Source of the DNA: Flavobacterium sp. SH_e
GTDB lineage: Bacteria > Bacteroidota > Bacteroidia > Flavobacteriales > Flavobacteriaceae
Length of the DNA stretch: 64,000 bases
Direction: 5' to 3'
Assembly (NCBI RefSeq): GCF_025717045.1
Contig: NZ_JAOVZN010000001.1
Location: forward strand, 310,001-374,000
Shown: piece after piece, positions 44,276-53,895 of the stretch
Layout: every line of letters begins with the position of its first letter
How positions within the stretch are numbered: the stretch's first letter is position 1
Position numbers and translations under genes: made by a program
Notes under the pieces: model-generated
Database searches by the model: none
Told to the model about the DNA's origin: nothing
The model's input: the letters and a program-made list of their open reading frames with translations, nothing else

Positions 44276-45088
44276 ATGTTTAAAATTACAACTGCCGAAT
44301 CTGAAAAAATCATGCAATCGGTAAACGAACCTCATGCTCATGATTATGAAGAACTTATTATTGGGAATAAAGGTCAGCTGGAACATTTTATAGATTTTCA
44401 ATCCAAATTGATAGACGCGCCTTTTATCAGTTTTGTCACTCAGGGAAAAATTCATCGTGCAAAACCTCTCATAAAAGATGGCGATTGCGATATGTGGGTT
44501 TTAAGATTTAAGAGTGAATTTATTGCCGAAACCACTTTCAGCCTTTACGCCTCTTTTCATGACAAGGCAAATATTAGTTTACAAAGCAATCAATGTTTTG
44601 AAAAACTGGATATTATCTGCAAAATTATTTTTGATGAATACCAACAAGAAGCTCCTGATCTTGCAGTTATAAAACAATTATTGAGCGCTCTTTTTACGAT
44701 TATAGAATCTGAAAGACGCAAATTGAATTTGGATAATGATGAATCGAAAAAAATTCAAAGTTCTACTTTTAAAAACTTCCTGAGATTATTAGAAGAACAT
44801 TATAAAGAATCTAAAGACGTTAATTTCTACGCAGAAAAACTCTTTATGACTTCTCGCAACTTAAATATTATCTGCCAAAACATTTTACAGCAAAGTGTTT
44901 CGGAAATTATTGAAACTCGAAAATTGACCGAAGCCAAAAACTTATTAATGACTACAGATAAAAATATTGCTGAAATAGGTTACGAACTCGGATTTAATGA
45001 AAAAACCTATTTTACGCATGCTTTCAAACGAAAAGCAGGAATGACTCCAACTGAGTTTAGAGAAGAAATGAAGAAGCTTCTTTCTTAA
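44276..45088 (+). CDS. AraC-family transcriptional regulator
   Basis: A 270-residue regulator. ATG 44276 is taken, because a promoter element at 44246-44253 would put the transcript start at or after the ATG at 44258. Residues about 1-110 form a cupin-like sensor (EPHAHDYEELIIGNKG), and the last 100 hold two HTH motifs: FYAEKLFMTSRNLNII and NIAEIGYELGFNEKTYFTHAFKRKAGMTPTEFR (quoted in parts), the AraC/XylS hallmark. It precedes a LigB-type dioxygenase and an esterase in the same direction, the likely target genes. Inducer unknown. Confidence 0.92.
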   Translation: MFKITTAESEKIMQSVNEPHAHDYEELIIGNKGQLEHFIDFQSKLIDAPFISFVTQGKIHRAKPLIKDGDCDMWVLRFKSEFIAETTFSLYASFHDKANISLQSNQCFEKLDIICKIIFDEYQQEAPDLAVIKQLLSALFTIIESERRKLNLDNDESKKIQSSTFKNFLRLLEEHYKESKDVNFYAEKLFMTSRNLNIICQNILQQSVSEIIETRKLTEAKNLLMTTDKNIAEIGYELGFNEKTYFTHAFKRKAGMTPTEFREEMKKLLS

Positions 45089-45190
45089 AAACACAACCTT
45101 TCTTCCGAAAATCGTTACCTCTTTCGCTGTAATTAAATGCAATTTTGTATCACAGATAAAAGATACTTTTTAAGCAATTAATTATAAAAA

Positions 45191-46081
45191 ATGAATCGTA
45201 AAGATTTTCTAAAAACCATGGCAATTTTACCTATCGGAGCTGCAGCAATGAAACTCAGCTCACTCAAAACGGCTGTAGATACTTTTGGACCAACAGAACG
45301 AATGCCGGTTCTTTTTCTAGGACATGGAAATCCGATGAATGCATTGGCAGATAATAATTTCACGCAAGGTTTTCAGCAAGTGGCAAAAACATTACCAAAA
45401 CCCAGAGCAATACTTTGTATTTCGGCACATTGGGAAACTAAAGGGACTTTTGTAACCGCAATGCAAAAACCGCCAACTATTCATGATTTTGGAGGTTTTC
45501 CGCAGGCACTTTTTGATGTGCAATATCCTGCGCCAGGAAGCCCAGAACTAGCATTAGAAACACAGAAACTAATTACTTCAACTTCGGTTGGATTAGATAA
45601 TAGTTGGGGATTGGATCACGGATGCTGGACGGTTGTAAAATTTCTTTATCCAAACGCCGATATTCCAATTATCGAAATGAGCATCGACTATACACAACCA
45701 GCATCTTATCATTATGAATTAGGAAAAGAATTGGCTGCTTTACGCCGAAAAGGTGTTCTAATTGTCGGAAGCGGAAATACGGTTCACAACTTACGTCTTG
45801 CAGCTTGGGACAAAATGATGGTTCCAGGTTATGCTTTTGAATGGGCGCATATCGCGAATGAAAAAATGAAAAGTATGATTTTGGACAATGATCACAAATC
45901 GCTTATTCACTTTGACAAACAAGGTAGAGAATTTGAATTGGCGGTTCCAACTCCTGAACATTATCTTCCGTTATTGTACATTTTATCGCTTCAAGAAAAA
46001 GACGAAAAAGCAACAATTTTCAACGACGAACTTGTAGCTGGATCACTTAACATGATGTCTGTAAAAATAGACAAAGCATGA
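45191..46081 (+). CDS. ygiD: 4,5-DOPA dioxygenase-like extradiol dioxygenase (LigB superfamily)
   Basis: A 296-residue protein. After a short N-terminal leader (MNRKDFLKTMAILPIGAAAMK, resembling a twin-arginine-like or lipoprotein-free export signal but with only one Arg-Lys pair) comes the LigB domain: LFLGHGNPMNAL, ISAHWETKGTFV, IHDFGGFP and LDHGCWTVVKFLYP carry the metal-binding histidines. It aligns with bacterial YgiD, which opens catechol rings of DOPA-like substrates. The ygiD symbol is by family. It follows the AraC gene by 102 bp and overlaps the next gene by 4 bp. Confidence 0.88.
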   Translation: MNRKDFLKTMAILPIGAAAMKLSSLKTAVDTFGPTERMPVLFLGHGNPMNALADNNFTQGFQQVAKTLPKPRAILCISAHWETKGTFVTAMQKPPTIHDFGGFPQALFDVQYPAPGSPELALETQKLITSTSVGLDNSWGLDHGCWTVVKFLYPNADIPIIEMSIDYTQPASYHYELGKELAALRRKGVLIVGSGNTVHNLRLAAWDKMMVPGYAFEWAHIANEKMKSMILDNDHKSLIHFDKQGREFELAVPTPEHYLPLLYILSLQEKDEKATIFNDELVAGSLNMMSVKIDKA

Positions 46082-46815
46082 GTATAAAAAAGTCTTTTGG
46101 GATTGCATTTGCATTCCTTATTACAATATCAATTTTCAGTTTTACGATTATGAATTCAACTAAAGAAAAAACTAAACTGCATTATTTAATTAGAGAACCA
46201 AAAATAAAAACTGCAAATCCGCCATTAGTAATTTTGCTTCATGGTGTTGGCGGAAACGAGCAAAATCTATTTTCGTTTGCTCCTGAATTTCCAGAAAATT
46301 TTGTTGTGGTTTCTGCACGCGGACCACTGACTTTTGGGCCAAATAGTTTTGCTTGGTTTCAGGTAGATTTTTCTACAGGAAAACCTCAAATAAATGCGGA
46401 ACAAGCAGAAAATTCAAGATTAATGTTGATTGATTTTATTACTGATTTAAAATCTGAAATCAATTTTAATTCTGAAGAAGTTTATTTAATGGGCTTTAGC
46501 CAAGGCGGAATTATGAGCTACAGCGTTGCACTAACCGCTCCAGAAAAAGTGAAAGGAATTGCTGTAATGAGCGGAAGACTTTTACCAGAAATTAAACCTT
46601 TTATGGCAGATGAAAAACGTCTTGAAAAACTTAAAATCTTTATTTCTCACGGAAAACAAGATGCAGTTTTAAATTATCAGTACGCCCTTGATGCTTTTGA
46701 TTTTCTGAAAACCAAAAACTTAAATCCTCATTTTCATTCTTATGAAGAAGGTCATACCGTAAATAGACAAATGTTTGATGATGTCAATCTTTGGTTAAAA
46801 AACAGCAATCATTAA
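46078..46815 (+). CDS. alpha/beta hydrolase, phospholipase/carboxylesterase family
   Basis: A 245-residue hydrolase with an N-terminal signal or anchor (FGIAFAFLITISIFSFTIM). The nucleophile motif is GFSQGG, preceded by the oxyanion-loop VILLHGVGGNEQNL. Asp and His of the triad fit SHGKQDAV and YEEGHTV. It belongs with the YpfH/carboxylesterase group. Its start overlaps the dioxygenase stop (ATGA), so the two work together, perhaps releasing an aromatic substrate from an ester before ring opening. A strong terminator follows. Confidence 0.9.
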   Translation: MSIKKSFGIAFAFLITISIFSFTIMNSTKEKTKLHYLIREPKIKTANPPLVILLHGVGGNEQNLFSFAPEFPENFVVVSARGPLTFGPNSFAWFQVDFSTGKPQINAEQAENSRLMLIDFITDLKSEINFNSEEVYLMGFSQGGIMSYSVALTAPEKVKGIAVMSGRLLPEIKPFMADEKRLEKLKIFISHGKQDAVLNYQYALDAFDFLKTKNLNPHFHSYEEGHTVNRQMFDDVNLWLKNSNH

Positions 46816-46827
46816 TCTAAAAAAAAT

Positions 46828-46861
46828 AAAGCCTGTAAACATTAAGTTTACAGGCTTTTTT
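46828..46861. terminator. bidirectional terminator between convergent genes
   Basis: AAAGCCTGTAAAC / GTTTACAGGCTTTTTT with a 5-nt loop, a perfect 13-bp stem. It closes the dioxygenase-esterase operon and also the TonB receptor gene on the other strand. Confidence 0.92.
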
Positions 46862-46891
46862 ACAACACTCTAATTCCCTAAATAAAGTAAT

Positions 46892-48754
46892 TTAAAAAGT
46901 AACTAATTTCACTCCCAATGTGAACCATCTTGAAGGCAATGGCACTGCACCTACTTCATAATAAGTTGCATTGAAGATATTTTGTCCATCTAAGAAAATG
47001 GTAAATTTATTGATCGCCTGACTTACTCGAAAATCATTTACCCAGTAAGAAGGCCCTGTAATTCTTTCGTTAAAACGAGTTGCAAACATTACAGACAGAT
47101 TTTTAAACTGATAATCTATCGTATTGGTAATTTGATGTTTTAATGAAGAAATCGAATATTTTGAATACGTTTCTGTACGCGCTGTTTTGAATTCAGAATC
47201 TAAATAAGTATACGCTAAAAGAATAGTCAATCTAGAATCTTTAGAAAAATCAAATCTGTAAGTTCCACGTAAGTTGATTCCGTTTGTGTTCAAATCTCCA
47301 GTGTTCTGACTTTGCCAAGGCACCGTTGTTTCGTTACGCATCCAATCGATATAATTGTCAATTTTTCTGTAGAAATAATTCGCATTAAAGCTCAAAGCCC
47401 TTTTGTTGTATTTAAATCCAATTTCGCTCTGAAACGCATTTTCTGAATCTAAATCTGGGTTTCCAATATTTCCTGTCTGTTTCAAATACAAATCTGTAAA
47501 AGAAGGAATTCTTTGGCTTGTACCCACATTTCCAATAATTTTAAAGGCATCGGTAATCGCATAACTTGCATCAATTCCAGGATAAATCTGCCATTTGTAA
47601 TCTGAATTATAGTTTAAATATGTCCCGATATTTACATCCAGTTTTTCAGTAAAACTTCTTCTGTATTCAGCGTAAAGACCAACATTTTCGCGATCGTGAT
47701 CTCCAATGTTTGAAGAGTGAATGTTTTCGTTTCTAAATTCAGCTCCAAAACCAATTTCTCCTTTAGATAATTTAACTGTAGAGTTCAATTCTCCTGCGAT
47801 TGAATTCGTATAATGCTGACTTCTTCCAACTGCCAAATTTGAGTTTCCTAAATAACGATAATCATCATAATTGTATCTGTAAGTTACTCTCGGCATAATT
47901 TTCCAACTGTCCGTAATTTGATGATTGGACTGGATATTAGCAAATGTTGTCTGAACAATTTCGGTAGAATTTTTATCCCCTGGCGCAGCGTAAAATCCGT
48001 TTGCACCAAATCCGTTATTGATGTAACCTGCAGAACCTAAAATTTCGTTTTTATCATTGATTTGTACATTTCCTTGATAGAAAATTTTATTGTTTTCGAA
48101 TGCTGTATTGTAACGGTAACCGTTGCTTTTATCGTGCGAAGCAAAAATCAAATGCTGTTGTTTTTCTTTACCTAAAACAGCTCCAGCCTGAATTCCTGTT
48201 CCGTAAAAAGTATCTCCTGTATCTTGCGTATCTTTTTCGAAATTAGAACCTGCATAAGTGCTTACCATAAAACCAGAATCGGTTGGTTTTTTAGTAATAA
48301 TATTGATTGCTCCCGTTAAGCTGTTAATTCCGTAAATTCTTGCAGCCGGACCTCGAACTACTTCGATTCTTTCAATTGCTTCAACCGGAAGAGGAAGATT
48401 CAACATATTATGCGCAGTTTGCGAGTCGATTACTTTTGCTCCGTTCAACAAAACAACAGTCTGCTCAAAACTTCCTCCGTCAACGCTAATGTCGGCTTGA
48501 GTTCCAAACGGCCCTCTTTGTCTGATATCTACTCCGTTTGCATATTGCAATACTTCTTGCAATGTTCTTCCTGGCAGTTTTTTAATGGTTTCGCTCGAAA
48601 TAACATATACATTTCTATTTTGTTTAGAAATAGGTGTATTAAAACGCCCTTCATTAATAATGACTTCATCCATTTGGTTTATGGAATCATTCTTTGTCTG
48701 TGCGTAAAAATTGGTACAAATTACTGTAAAAACAGCAAAATAGATTTTTTTCAT
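46892..48754 (-). CDS. TonB-dependent outer membrane receptor (BtuB-like)
   Basis: A 620-residue receptor with signal peptide MKKIYFAVFTVICTNFYAQ. Plug domain about 28-150 (VYVISSETIKKLPGRTLQE, VEAIERIEVVRGPAARIYG), then a 22-strand barrel to the terminal aromatic residue of GVKLVTF. It lacks the N-terminal carboxypeptidase-like domain of SusC, so it belongs with vitamin or siderophore receptors. No cobalamin riboswitch is present upstream, so ligand is open. The promoter is immediately upstream (48776-48783). It lies beside the peptidoglycan-hydrolase genes but has its own promoter. Confidence 0.92.
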   Translation of the reverse strand: MKKIYFAVFTVICTNFYAQTKNDSINQMDEVIINEGRFNTPISKQNRNVYVISSETIKKLPGRTLQEVLQYANGVDIRQRGPFGTQADISVDGGSFEQTVVLLNGAKVIDSQTAHNMLNLPLPVEAIERIEVVRGPAARIYGINSLTGAINIITKKPTDSGFMVSTYAGSNFEKDTQDTGDTFYGTGIQAGAVLGKEKQQHLIFASHDKSNGYRYNTAFENNKIFYQGNVQINDKNEILGSAGYINNGFGANGFYAAPGDKNSTEIVQTTFANIQSNHQITDSWKIMPRVTYRYNYDDYRYLGNSNLAVGRSQHYTNSIAGELNSTVKLSKGEIGFGAEFRNENIHSSNIGDHDRENVGLYAEYRRSFTEKLDVNIGTYLNYNSDYKWQIYPGIDASYAITDAFKIIGNVGTSQRIPSFTDLYLKQTGNIGNPDLDSENAFQSEIGFKYNKRALSFNANYFYRKIDNYIDWMRNETTVPWQSQNTGDLNTNGINLRGTYRFDFSKDSRLTILLAYTYLDSEFKTARTETYSKYSISSLKHQITNTIDYQFKNLSVMFATRFNERITGPSYWVNDFRVSQAINKFTIFLDGQNIFNATYYEVGAVPLPSRWFTLGVKLVTF

Positions 48755-48775
48755 TTTGGTTTACTATTTTTTTGG

Positions 48776-48783
48776 CAAAAGTA
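48776..48783 (-). promoter_or_regulatory. TAnnTTTG promoter element for the TonB receptor gene
   Basis: TACTTTTG on the minus strand matches the Bacteroidetes -7 consensus and lies 21 bp before the start codon, leaving a very short 5' leader. The nearest upstream TTG is 14 bp away. Confidence 0.65.
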
Positions 48784-48895
48784 GCTTCTTACCGTACCAA
48801 TAAAGTATTCCAGTTTTACAATTATAACTAGTCCGGTTGAAATTCTAATCTATTTTGCTTGAATTTAAAACAACACACAATAAAACTGAAAGATA

Positions 48896-50035
48896 TTACT
48901 TATAAATCAAATATTTAGCTCTCAATTTTTTAAACTCAGCTAAACCTTCTTTCCAACTATTTCTGATTTCTTCTTCAGAAATTCCTGCTTCAATTTGCTG
49001 TTGCAGTTTTTCATTTCCTGCGCGAATGGCAAATTTTCTTTTATCGAAAAATTTAGATTTATCAGCTGTTGTCTGATAAGCTTTTATCAGCCATTTTATT
49101 TCTAATCTATTTATTCTCGGAATCGAAGACAAATCTTCTCCATTGCATTCTACTCCATTATACAAAGGATCTTTATCTCCAAAATTAGGTTTTGGCGTAA
49201 AAGCAAAATCACTTTTTGGAAGATCTGGCGAGCCATAAATTTGAAACTGTTTTTCGGTTCCGCGTCCCATGCTCACATTTGTTCCTTCAAAAAGACATAA
49301 ACTCACGTATAGATTAATTGCCTGATCGTTTGGTAAATTTGGCGAAGGACGAACTGGCAAACTATAAGAACTTTTTCTGGTATAATTCAAACACGGAATC
49401 ACAGTCAATTTGCACTGAATTCCATCTTTAAGCCATTTTTGCCCGTTGATCATTTTAGCTTCTTCGCCTAAAGTCATTCCGTGAAGCAAAGGCGTTGGAT
49501 GCATTCCGATTCCGCTTTTAAAAGCAATGTCCAAAACTGGACCGTCAACAATCTCAATATTCGGATTGGGACGATCCAGTACAATCAGTGGAACATTGTT
49601 CTCAGCGCAGGCTTCCATAATACGATGCATCGTAGAAACGTACGTATATAATCGCGTTCCGACATCCTGAAGATCAAAAATCATGATGTCGATTCCTTTT
49701 AATTGTTCAGTTGTTGGTTTGTTGTTTTTTCCGTAAAGCGAAACGATTGATAATCCCGTTTTAGAATCTATTTCGTCAGATACATGTTCTCCTGCATCGG
49801 CAGTTCCTCTAAAACCATGCTCTGGTGCAAAAATAAATTTGATTTTTACTTTTTGTTCTACTAAAAAATCGACTAGATGTTTTTCTTTAGTAATAATTCC
49901 CGTTTGATTGGTTACAATTCCAACGGTTTTGCCTTTCAATAAAGGCAAGTATTTTTCAGAATTCTCAGCGCCCGTTTTTATCTGTTGCGCAAAAGAAACT
50001 GCCGAAATTAATATGCAGATTATTATATTTTTCAT
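48896..50035 (-). CDS. namZ: exo-beta-N-acetylmuramidase NamZ-like (DUF1343)
   Basis: A 379-residue exported protein, signal peptide about 1-17 (ICILISAVSFAQQ). The DUF1343 signatures GKTVGIVTNQTGI, FAPEHGFRGTADAGE, DLQDVGTRLYTYVSTM and LDRPNP are clear. Family member NamZ of Bacillus subtilis (YbbC) releases MurNAc from the non-reducing end of peptidoglycan fragments. It is the last gene of a hydrolase operon, 36 bp after the AmpC-like gene, the same pairing as ybbC/ybbE. It probably acts in the periplasm or outside. Function by homology and context. Confidence 0.85.
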   Translation of the reverse strand: MKNIIICILISAVSFAQQIKTGAENSEKYLPLLKGKTVGIVTNQTGIITKEKHLVDFLVEQKVKIKFIFAPEHGFRGTADAGEHVSDEIDSKTGLSIVSLYGKNNKPTTEQLKGIDIMIFDLQDVGTRLYTYVSTMHRIMEACAENNVPLIVLDRPNPNIEIVDGPVLDIAFKSGIGMHPTPLLHGMTLGEEAKMINGQKWLKDGIQCKLTVIPCLNYTRKSSYSLPVRPSPNLPNDQAINLYVSLCLFEGTNVSMGRGTEKQFQIYGSPDLPKSDFAFTPKPNFGDKDPLYNGVECNGEDLSSIPRINRLEIKWLIKAYQTTADKSKFFDKRKFAIRAGNEKLQQQIEAGISEEEIRNSWKEGLAEFKKLRAKYLIYK

Positions 50036-50071
50036 GGTATTTTTTTATTTAGCCACAGATTAAAAAACTTT

Positions 50072-51379
50072 TTAATATTTATTAATTTGTCTCCAGATTT
50101 TAGCACTAAAATCGTCTTTGTACATTAATCGGTTTGTTCTCGTTGGATTTACACGATTCGTCAAAATGATTAAAAATCGATTTGTTTTTCTATTCATAAA
50201 GAAAAAAGTTCCTGTAAAACCCGTATGTCCAAAATCGTCTTTTGTAAAAAACTCATCTGGTTTTCTTTTATCAAAACCTAAACCCCGATAAATGCCATTT
50301 TTCGCAAGCGGAGAATCTGTAAACTCTTTTACAACATTGGGTTTTAGAATTTGTTTTCCTTTATAATTTCCACTATTCATAAGCATTTTACAGATTACAG
50401 CAATCGATTCTGCATTGGCAAATAAACCAGCATTTCCAGAAACACCTCCAAAAATTGCAGCCGCTTCATCGTGCACGTAACCTTTAATCGTGTCTTTTCT
50501 GAAAAGATTATCTACTTCAGTCGGCATCACATTATCTATAGAAGTCCATTTTAACGGATTATATCCAATTTTTGAAATGCCTAATTCTGTATAAATCTCA
50601 TTTGTGAACTGATCGAGTTTTTTTCCGGTTTTGGCTTCAATCATTTGTTTGACCAAAAGCAAGTTTAAATCGCTGTACAGATATTTCCCCCTCGGATTTG
50701 TATTCGCCTTCGCAATCCTTTCATAAACCAAAGGATAAAATTCAGGATTCAGCCACATGTTTTTATAAATCTGAACCCAGTTTTCTTTTGGCTCAAAAGC
50801 GAGGTATTTTGAATCGTAAATGATATTTTTATTGACAAACATAATATCAAACGGCTCAACATATTGCTCTGATTTTTCCTTGCTCAATAAAGGCGAATTA
50901 TCTGGTGTAGAAAGCAATGCTTGATAAAAAGTGATACTTGGCGTTAATCCAGAAGTATGCGTTAGCAATTCAAAAAGTGTCAAATCAGAAATCGCTGTGT
51001 TTTTGTACATCGGAACAATTTCACCTACTTTATCTGTAAGTTTAATTTTTTCATCTCCAACCAAACGCATTGTTACAAGCGTTGCTCCTAAAACTTTAGA
51101 CATTGAAGCTAAATCAAAAACATCATCTGACTTTACAGCCTGTTTTTTATAGTAATCATGAAAACCGTAATTTTTAGAAATCACAATCGAGTCTTTTGTC
51201 CCAACCATAATCTGTGCTCCAGGAAAAAATCCTTTTTCAAGCGCATTGATCATCATCGAATCGATAAAAACTTCATTTCGTTTAACATCAAAAAACTTCT
51301 TGGATTTTTTCTGGGCATAACCATTTATTCCAAAAGAAATCAAGCAAATAATTAAAAACTTGGCCAATATATTTTTCAT
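50072..51379 (-). CDS. serine hydrolase, beta-lactamase class C / AmlB-like
   Basis: A 435-residue exported hydrolase with a signal peptide (IICLISFGINGYAQ). The active-site SxxK is S92-K95 in LASMSKVLG, followed by a YSD motif (in YSDLNLLL) in place of the class C YxN, and GHTGFTGT near 385 for the KTG-like element. This is the EstB/AmpC-like hydrolase group. Its relation to B. subtilis YbbE/AmlB, beside NamZ, suggests a role in muropeptide processing rather than antibiotic resistance. Three bp separate it from the GH20 gene. Confidence 0.85.
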   Translation of the reverse strand: MKNILAKFLIICLISFGINGYAQKKSKKFFDVKRNEVFIDSMMINALEKGFFPGAQIMVGTKDSIVISKNYGFHDYYKKQAVKSDDVFDLASMSKVLGATLVTMRLVGDEKIKLTDKVGEIVPMYKNTAISDLTLFELLTHTSGLTPSITFYQALLSTPDNSPLLSKEKSEQYVEPFDIMFVNKNIIYDSKYLAFEPKENWVQIYKNMWLNPEFYPLVYERIAKANTNPRGKYLYSDLNLLLVKQMIEAKTGKKLDQFTNEIYTELGISKIGYNPLKWTSIDNVMPTEVDNLFRKDTIKGYVHDEAAAIFGGVSGNAGLFANAESIAVICKMLMNSGNYKGKQILKPNVVKEFTDSPLAKNGIYRGLGFDKRKPDEFFTKDDFGHTGFTGTFFFMNRKTNRFLIILTNRVNPTRTNRLMYKDDFSAKIWRQINKY

Positions 51380-51382
51380 TTT

Positions 51383-53884
51383 CTACGGATTAATTTTTAA
51401 GTCCTGACCTGCCATCAAAGGCTCATTATTGGTTCCTGTAATTTTAATTCTAACCGCTTTTACAGGCTGTTTCGGATAAATTGAAGCATTTCCGTAATCA
51501 AAATTATCACCTTTTATAAAATCAGTTCCGTTGTATGAATACTCTACAAAACCATTATTAACGATAAATCTCGGGTGATGCGGAATTCCAGTTAAAACAT
51601 CTATTTTAGAAGAAGTTACAGGATTAGTAAAGGTATATAAAATCCAATCGCCGTCTTGGCACGCCACATCAGTACGCAAATACGTTTCTTCATTATAATC
51701 TTGCAGATTCGCAATTGGAAACTTCGGATTTTCTGCCATCGAAGAAGTCACTTTCACTTCTGGTTCTTGATAAGGCGAACAATTGAATTTTACATTTGCC
51801 GCCGACTTTTTCTCTTCTTTATTTTCAACCGTAAAATCTAGTCGGTATGTATTTTTTTCATTGTAATTATCAATCACAAATCTCAAGCGAGGTTTTGATT
51901 TTAACCATTTTTCATCTGAATAGGTCTGCAATAATTTATCATTTTCAAAAAACGAAACATTTTTAATTGTTCCATTTGCACCATCATCAGCGGGATTAAA
52001 AGTCAAATACCAAATCCCTTTTTTATCCACATGTTCTGAGATATTTTCAGAAATAGTCAAAACTTCTACTTTTGATGTATTCCAATTCGCAACAGGCAAT
52101 TTCTCTGCTTTAACCGCAGGACTTGCCGAATATTCGTTAAAAAAAACTCTAAACGTATAGCGTTCGTAATCTTTCGTTTGAATTGGTCCTGTGTACAAAG
52201 GCGATTGTCTTGTAGGCTCATTTCCGTCCTTATCAAAACGTACAATAGCGCCTTCATAAGGGGGATTTACTGTAATAATCCCGTTTTTATAGATTGCTGT
52301 CGGAGGGAAATCTCTAAAAGCAATTCCCATATCGGCCAATCTTTTCAGATGGCTATTGGTTAATCTTCTATAAAAATCATCCCAGTTTTTATCTTCTTTT
52401 TTAGACCATCCAATTTCAGACAATGCACTGATTCTTGGATAACTTTGATATTCCATAATTCTTGCTGGACGATCTAAATATTCGCTCCACAAAGCGCCTT
52501 GAACTCCAATGATATTTTTTTGCTCTTCGGGTGTTAAGTCAGCATCTGGAATTGGCTCAAATGAATAGGCTCTTTTTGTATCGGTGATTGCTGCCCAGCG
52601 GTGGCCGCGTTCTGTTTCAGATTGCGCCATATCATAATATGTAAATTGTCCCGGCATCATGATGGTTTTATATCCTTTTTTTGCCGATTCAATTCCGTAA
52701 CTAATTCCCTGCCAAGCAGAAATCAACGTATTTGAATCGATTTCTCCGCCTTTTAGGATTTCATTCCATCCATCTGTTTTTTTATGGTATTTGTCTACAA
52801 TTTTTTGAACTCTTTTAAAGAAATAATTCTGAAGCTGAAAACTATCTGTGAACCCTTCTTTTGCCATTAAAGCTTGACATTTTGGACAATGTTCCCAATT
52901 GGCTCGATTAACTTCGTCTCCTGCAATATGAATATATTCGAAAGGAAATAATCCTGAAACTTCTTTAATAATAGAATCCAAAAGATCGTAGTTTTCTTCT
53001 CGCCCAACACACCAAACATTTTTCACTTCGCCCTGAACACTTTTAAGTTCCTGCGTTATCGCACAACCCACTTCTGGATACGAAGCCGTTACAGCACGCG
53101 AATGTCCTGGAATTTCGATTTCTGGCATTACTGAAATACCGCGATCCGCAGCATAAGCCACGACTTCTTTAATGTCTTCTTGCGTATAAAAACCTCCGTA
53201 ACGTTTGTCTCCAGAACCGTAAGATGGCAATAAAACTTCTCCTGGACCTCTCCAAGCACCTTTTAAAGTCAAATCTGGCATCGATTTGATTTCAATTCTC
53301 CAACCGTTATCATCAGTTAAATGCCAATGAAAAACATTCATTTTATGTGCAGCCAGCCAATCAATATAATTTTTTACTGTCTCTTTATCGAAAAATTGTC
53401 TCGAACAATCAAGCATTATTCCACGCCAGTCAAAACGAGGATAATCTTCAATTTTCAAGAAAGGAGCAGAACCTTTTTTAACTTCTTTAGCAGAACAAAT
53501 TTGGACTAAAGTCTGAAATCCGTTTAAAATACCTTTATCCGTTTTTCCTTTTACGAAAATTCCTTTTTCATTTATTTCCAATTGATAACCTTCGTTTGGA
53601 AGATCCAATTTCTTATCTACTAAAAATGAAATATTATTTTTTCCGTGTTTTTTTCCAATGGAAACAATTGGAGTAATTCCTGTATTTTTTGAAATACTTA
53701 CTGAAATATAATCGGCACTGTTTTTTAGTTTTTTGTCTACAACAACTTTCAATGACGAAGGCAAAACAAACTGTCCAACAGTTTGCTGAACGGAAACAGG
53801 TTTTGGAATTATGTCTAATTTTTGGGCTTGTACAAAACTTATAGAACTCAGAAATATGGCGATTAGAATAATATTTTTTCTCAT
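51383..53884 (-). CDS. beta-N-acetylhexosaminidase, GH20
   Basis: An 833-residue exported enzyme with signal MRKNIILIAIFLSSISFVQAQ. GH20b domain about 20-145 (KLDIIPKPVSVQ), catalytic barrel about 148-500 (FDWRGIMLDCSRQF, FHWHLTDDNGWR). The acid/base pair D323-E324 is in HIAGDEVNR, as expected for substrate-assisted catalysis. A chitobiase/FN3-like part and a C-terminal F5/8-type carbohydrate-binding region (about 690-833, AENPKFPIANLQDYNEE) follow. It removes terminal GlcNAc. With NamZ next door, chewing of peptidoglycan glycans is likely; chitin or host glycans are the alternatives. Confidence 0.93.
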   Translation of the reverse strand: MRKNIILIAIFLSSISFVQAQKLDIIPKPVSVQQTVGQFVLPSSLKVVVDKKLKNSADYISVSISKNTGITPIVSIGKKHGKNNISFLVDKKLDLPNEGYQLEINEKGIFVKGKTDKGILNGFQTLVQICSAKEVKKGSAPFLKIEDYPRFDWRGIMLDCSRQFFDKETVKNYIDWLAAHKMNVFHWHLTDDNGWRIEIKSMPDLTLKGAWRGPGEVLLPSYGSGDKRYGGFYTQEDIKEVVAYAADRGISVMPEIEIPGHSRAVTASYPEVGCAITQELKSVQGEVKNVWCVGREENYDLLDSIIKEVSGLFPFEYIHIAGDEVNRANWEHCPKCQALMAKEGFTDSFQLQNYFFKRVQKIVDKYHKKTDGWNEILKGGEIDSNTLISAWQGISYGIESAKKGYKTIMMPGQFTYYDMAQSETERGHRWAAITDTKRAYSFEPIPDADLTPEEQKNIIGVQGALWSEYLDRPARIMEYQSYPRISALSEIGWSKKEDKNWDDFYRRLTNSHLKRLADMGIAFRDFPPTAIYKNGIITVNPPYEGAIVRFDKDGNEPTRQSPLYTGPIQTKDYERYTFRVFFNEYSASPAVKAEKLPVANWNTSKVEVLTISENISEHVDKKGIWYLTFNPADDGANGTIKNVSFFENDKLLQTYSDEKWLKSKPRLRFVIDNYNEKNTYRLDFTVENKEEKKSAANVKFNCSPYQEPEVKVTSSMAENPKFPIANLQDYNEETYLRTDVACQDGDWILYTFTNPVTSSKIDVLTGIPHHPRFIVNNGFVEYSYNGTDFIKGDNFDYGNASIYPKQPVKAVRIKITGTNNEPLMAGQDLKINP

Positions 53885-53895
53885 TTCTTACTATT

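Noticed and set aside
48755..48895. Possible cobalamin riboswitch ahead of the BtuB-like receptor
   Set aside because: The gap is only about 140 bp and lacks the B12-box and conserved core; a TAnnTTTG promoter sits 21 bp from the start, leaving no room for a leader.
50072..51379. Antibiotic-resistance beta-lactamase
   Set aside because: The SxxK hydrolase lies between NamZ and GH20 genes and resembles YbbE-type proteins; nothing in context supports a resistance role.
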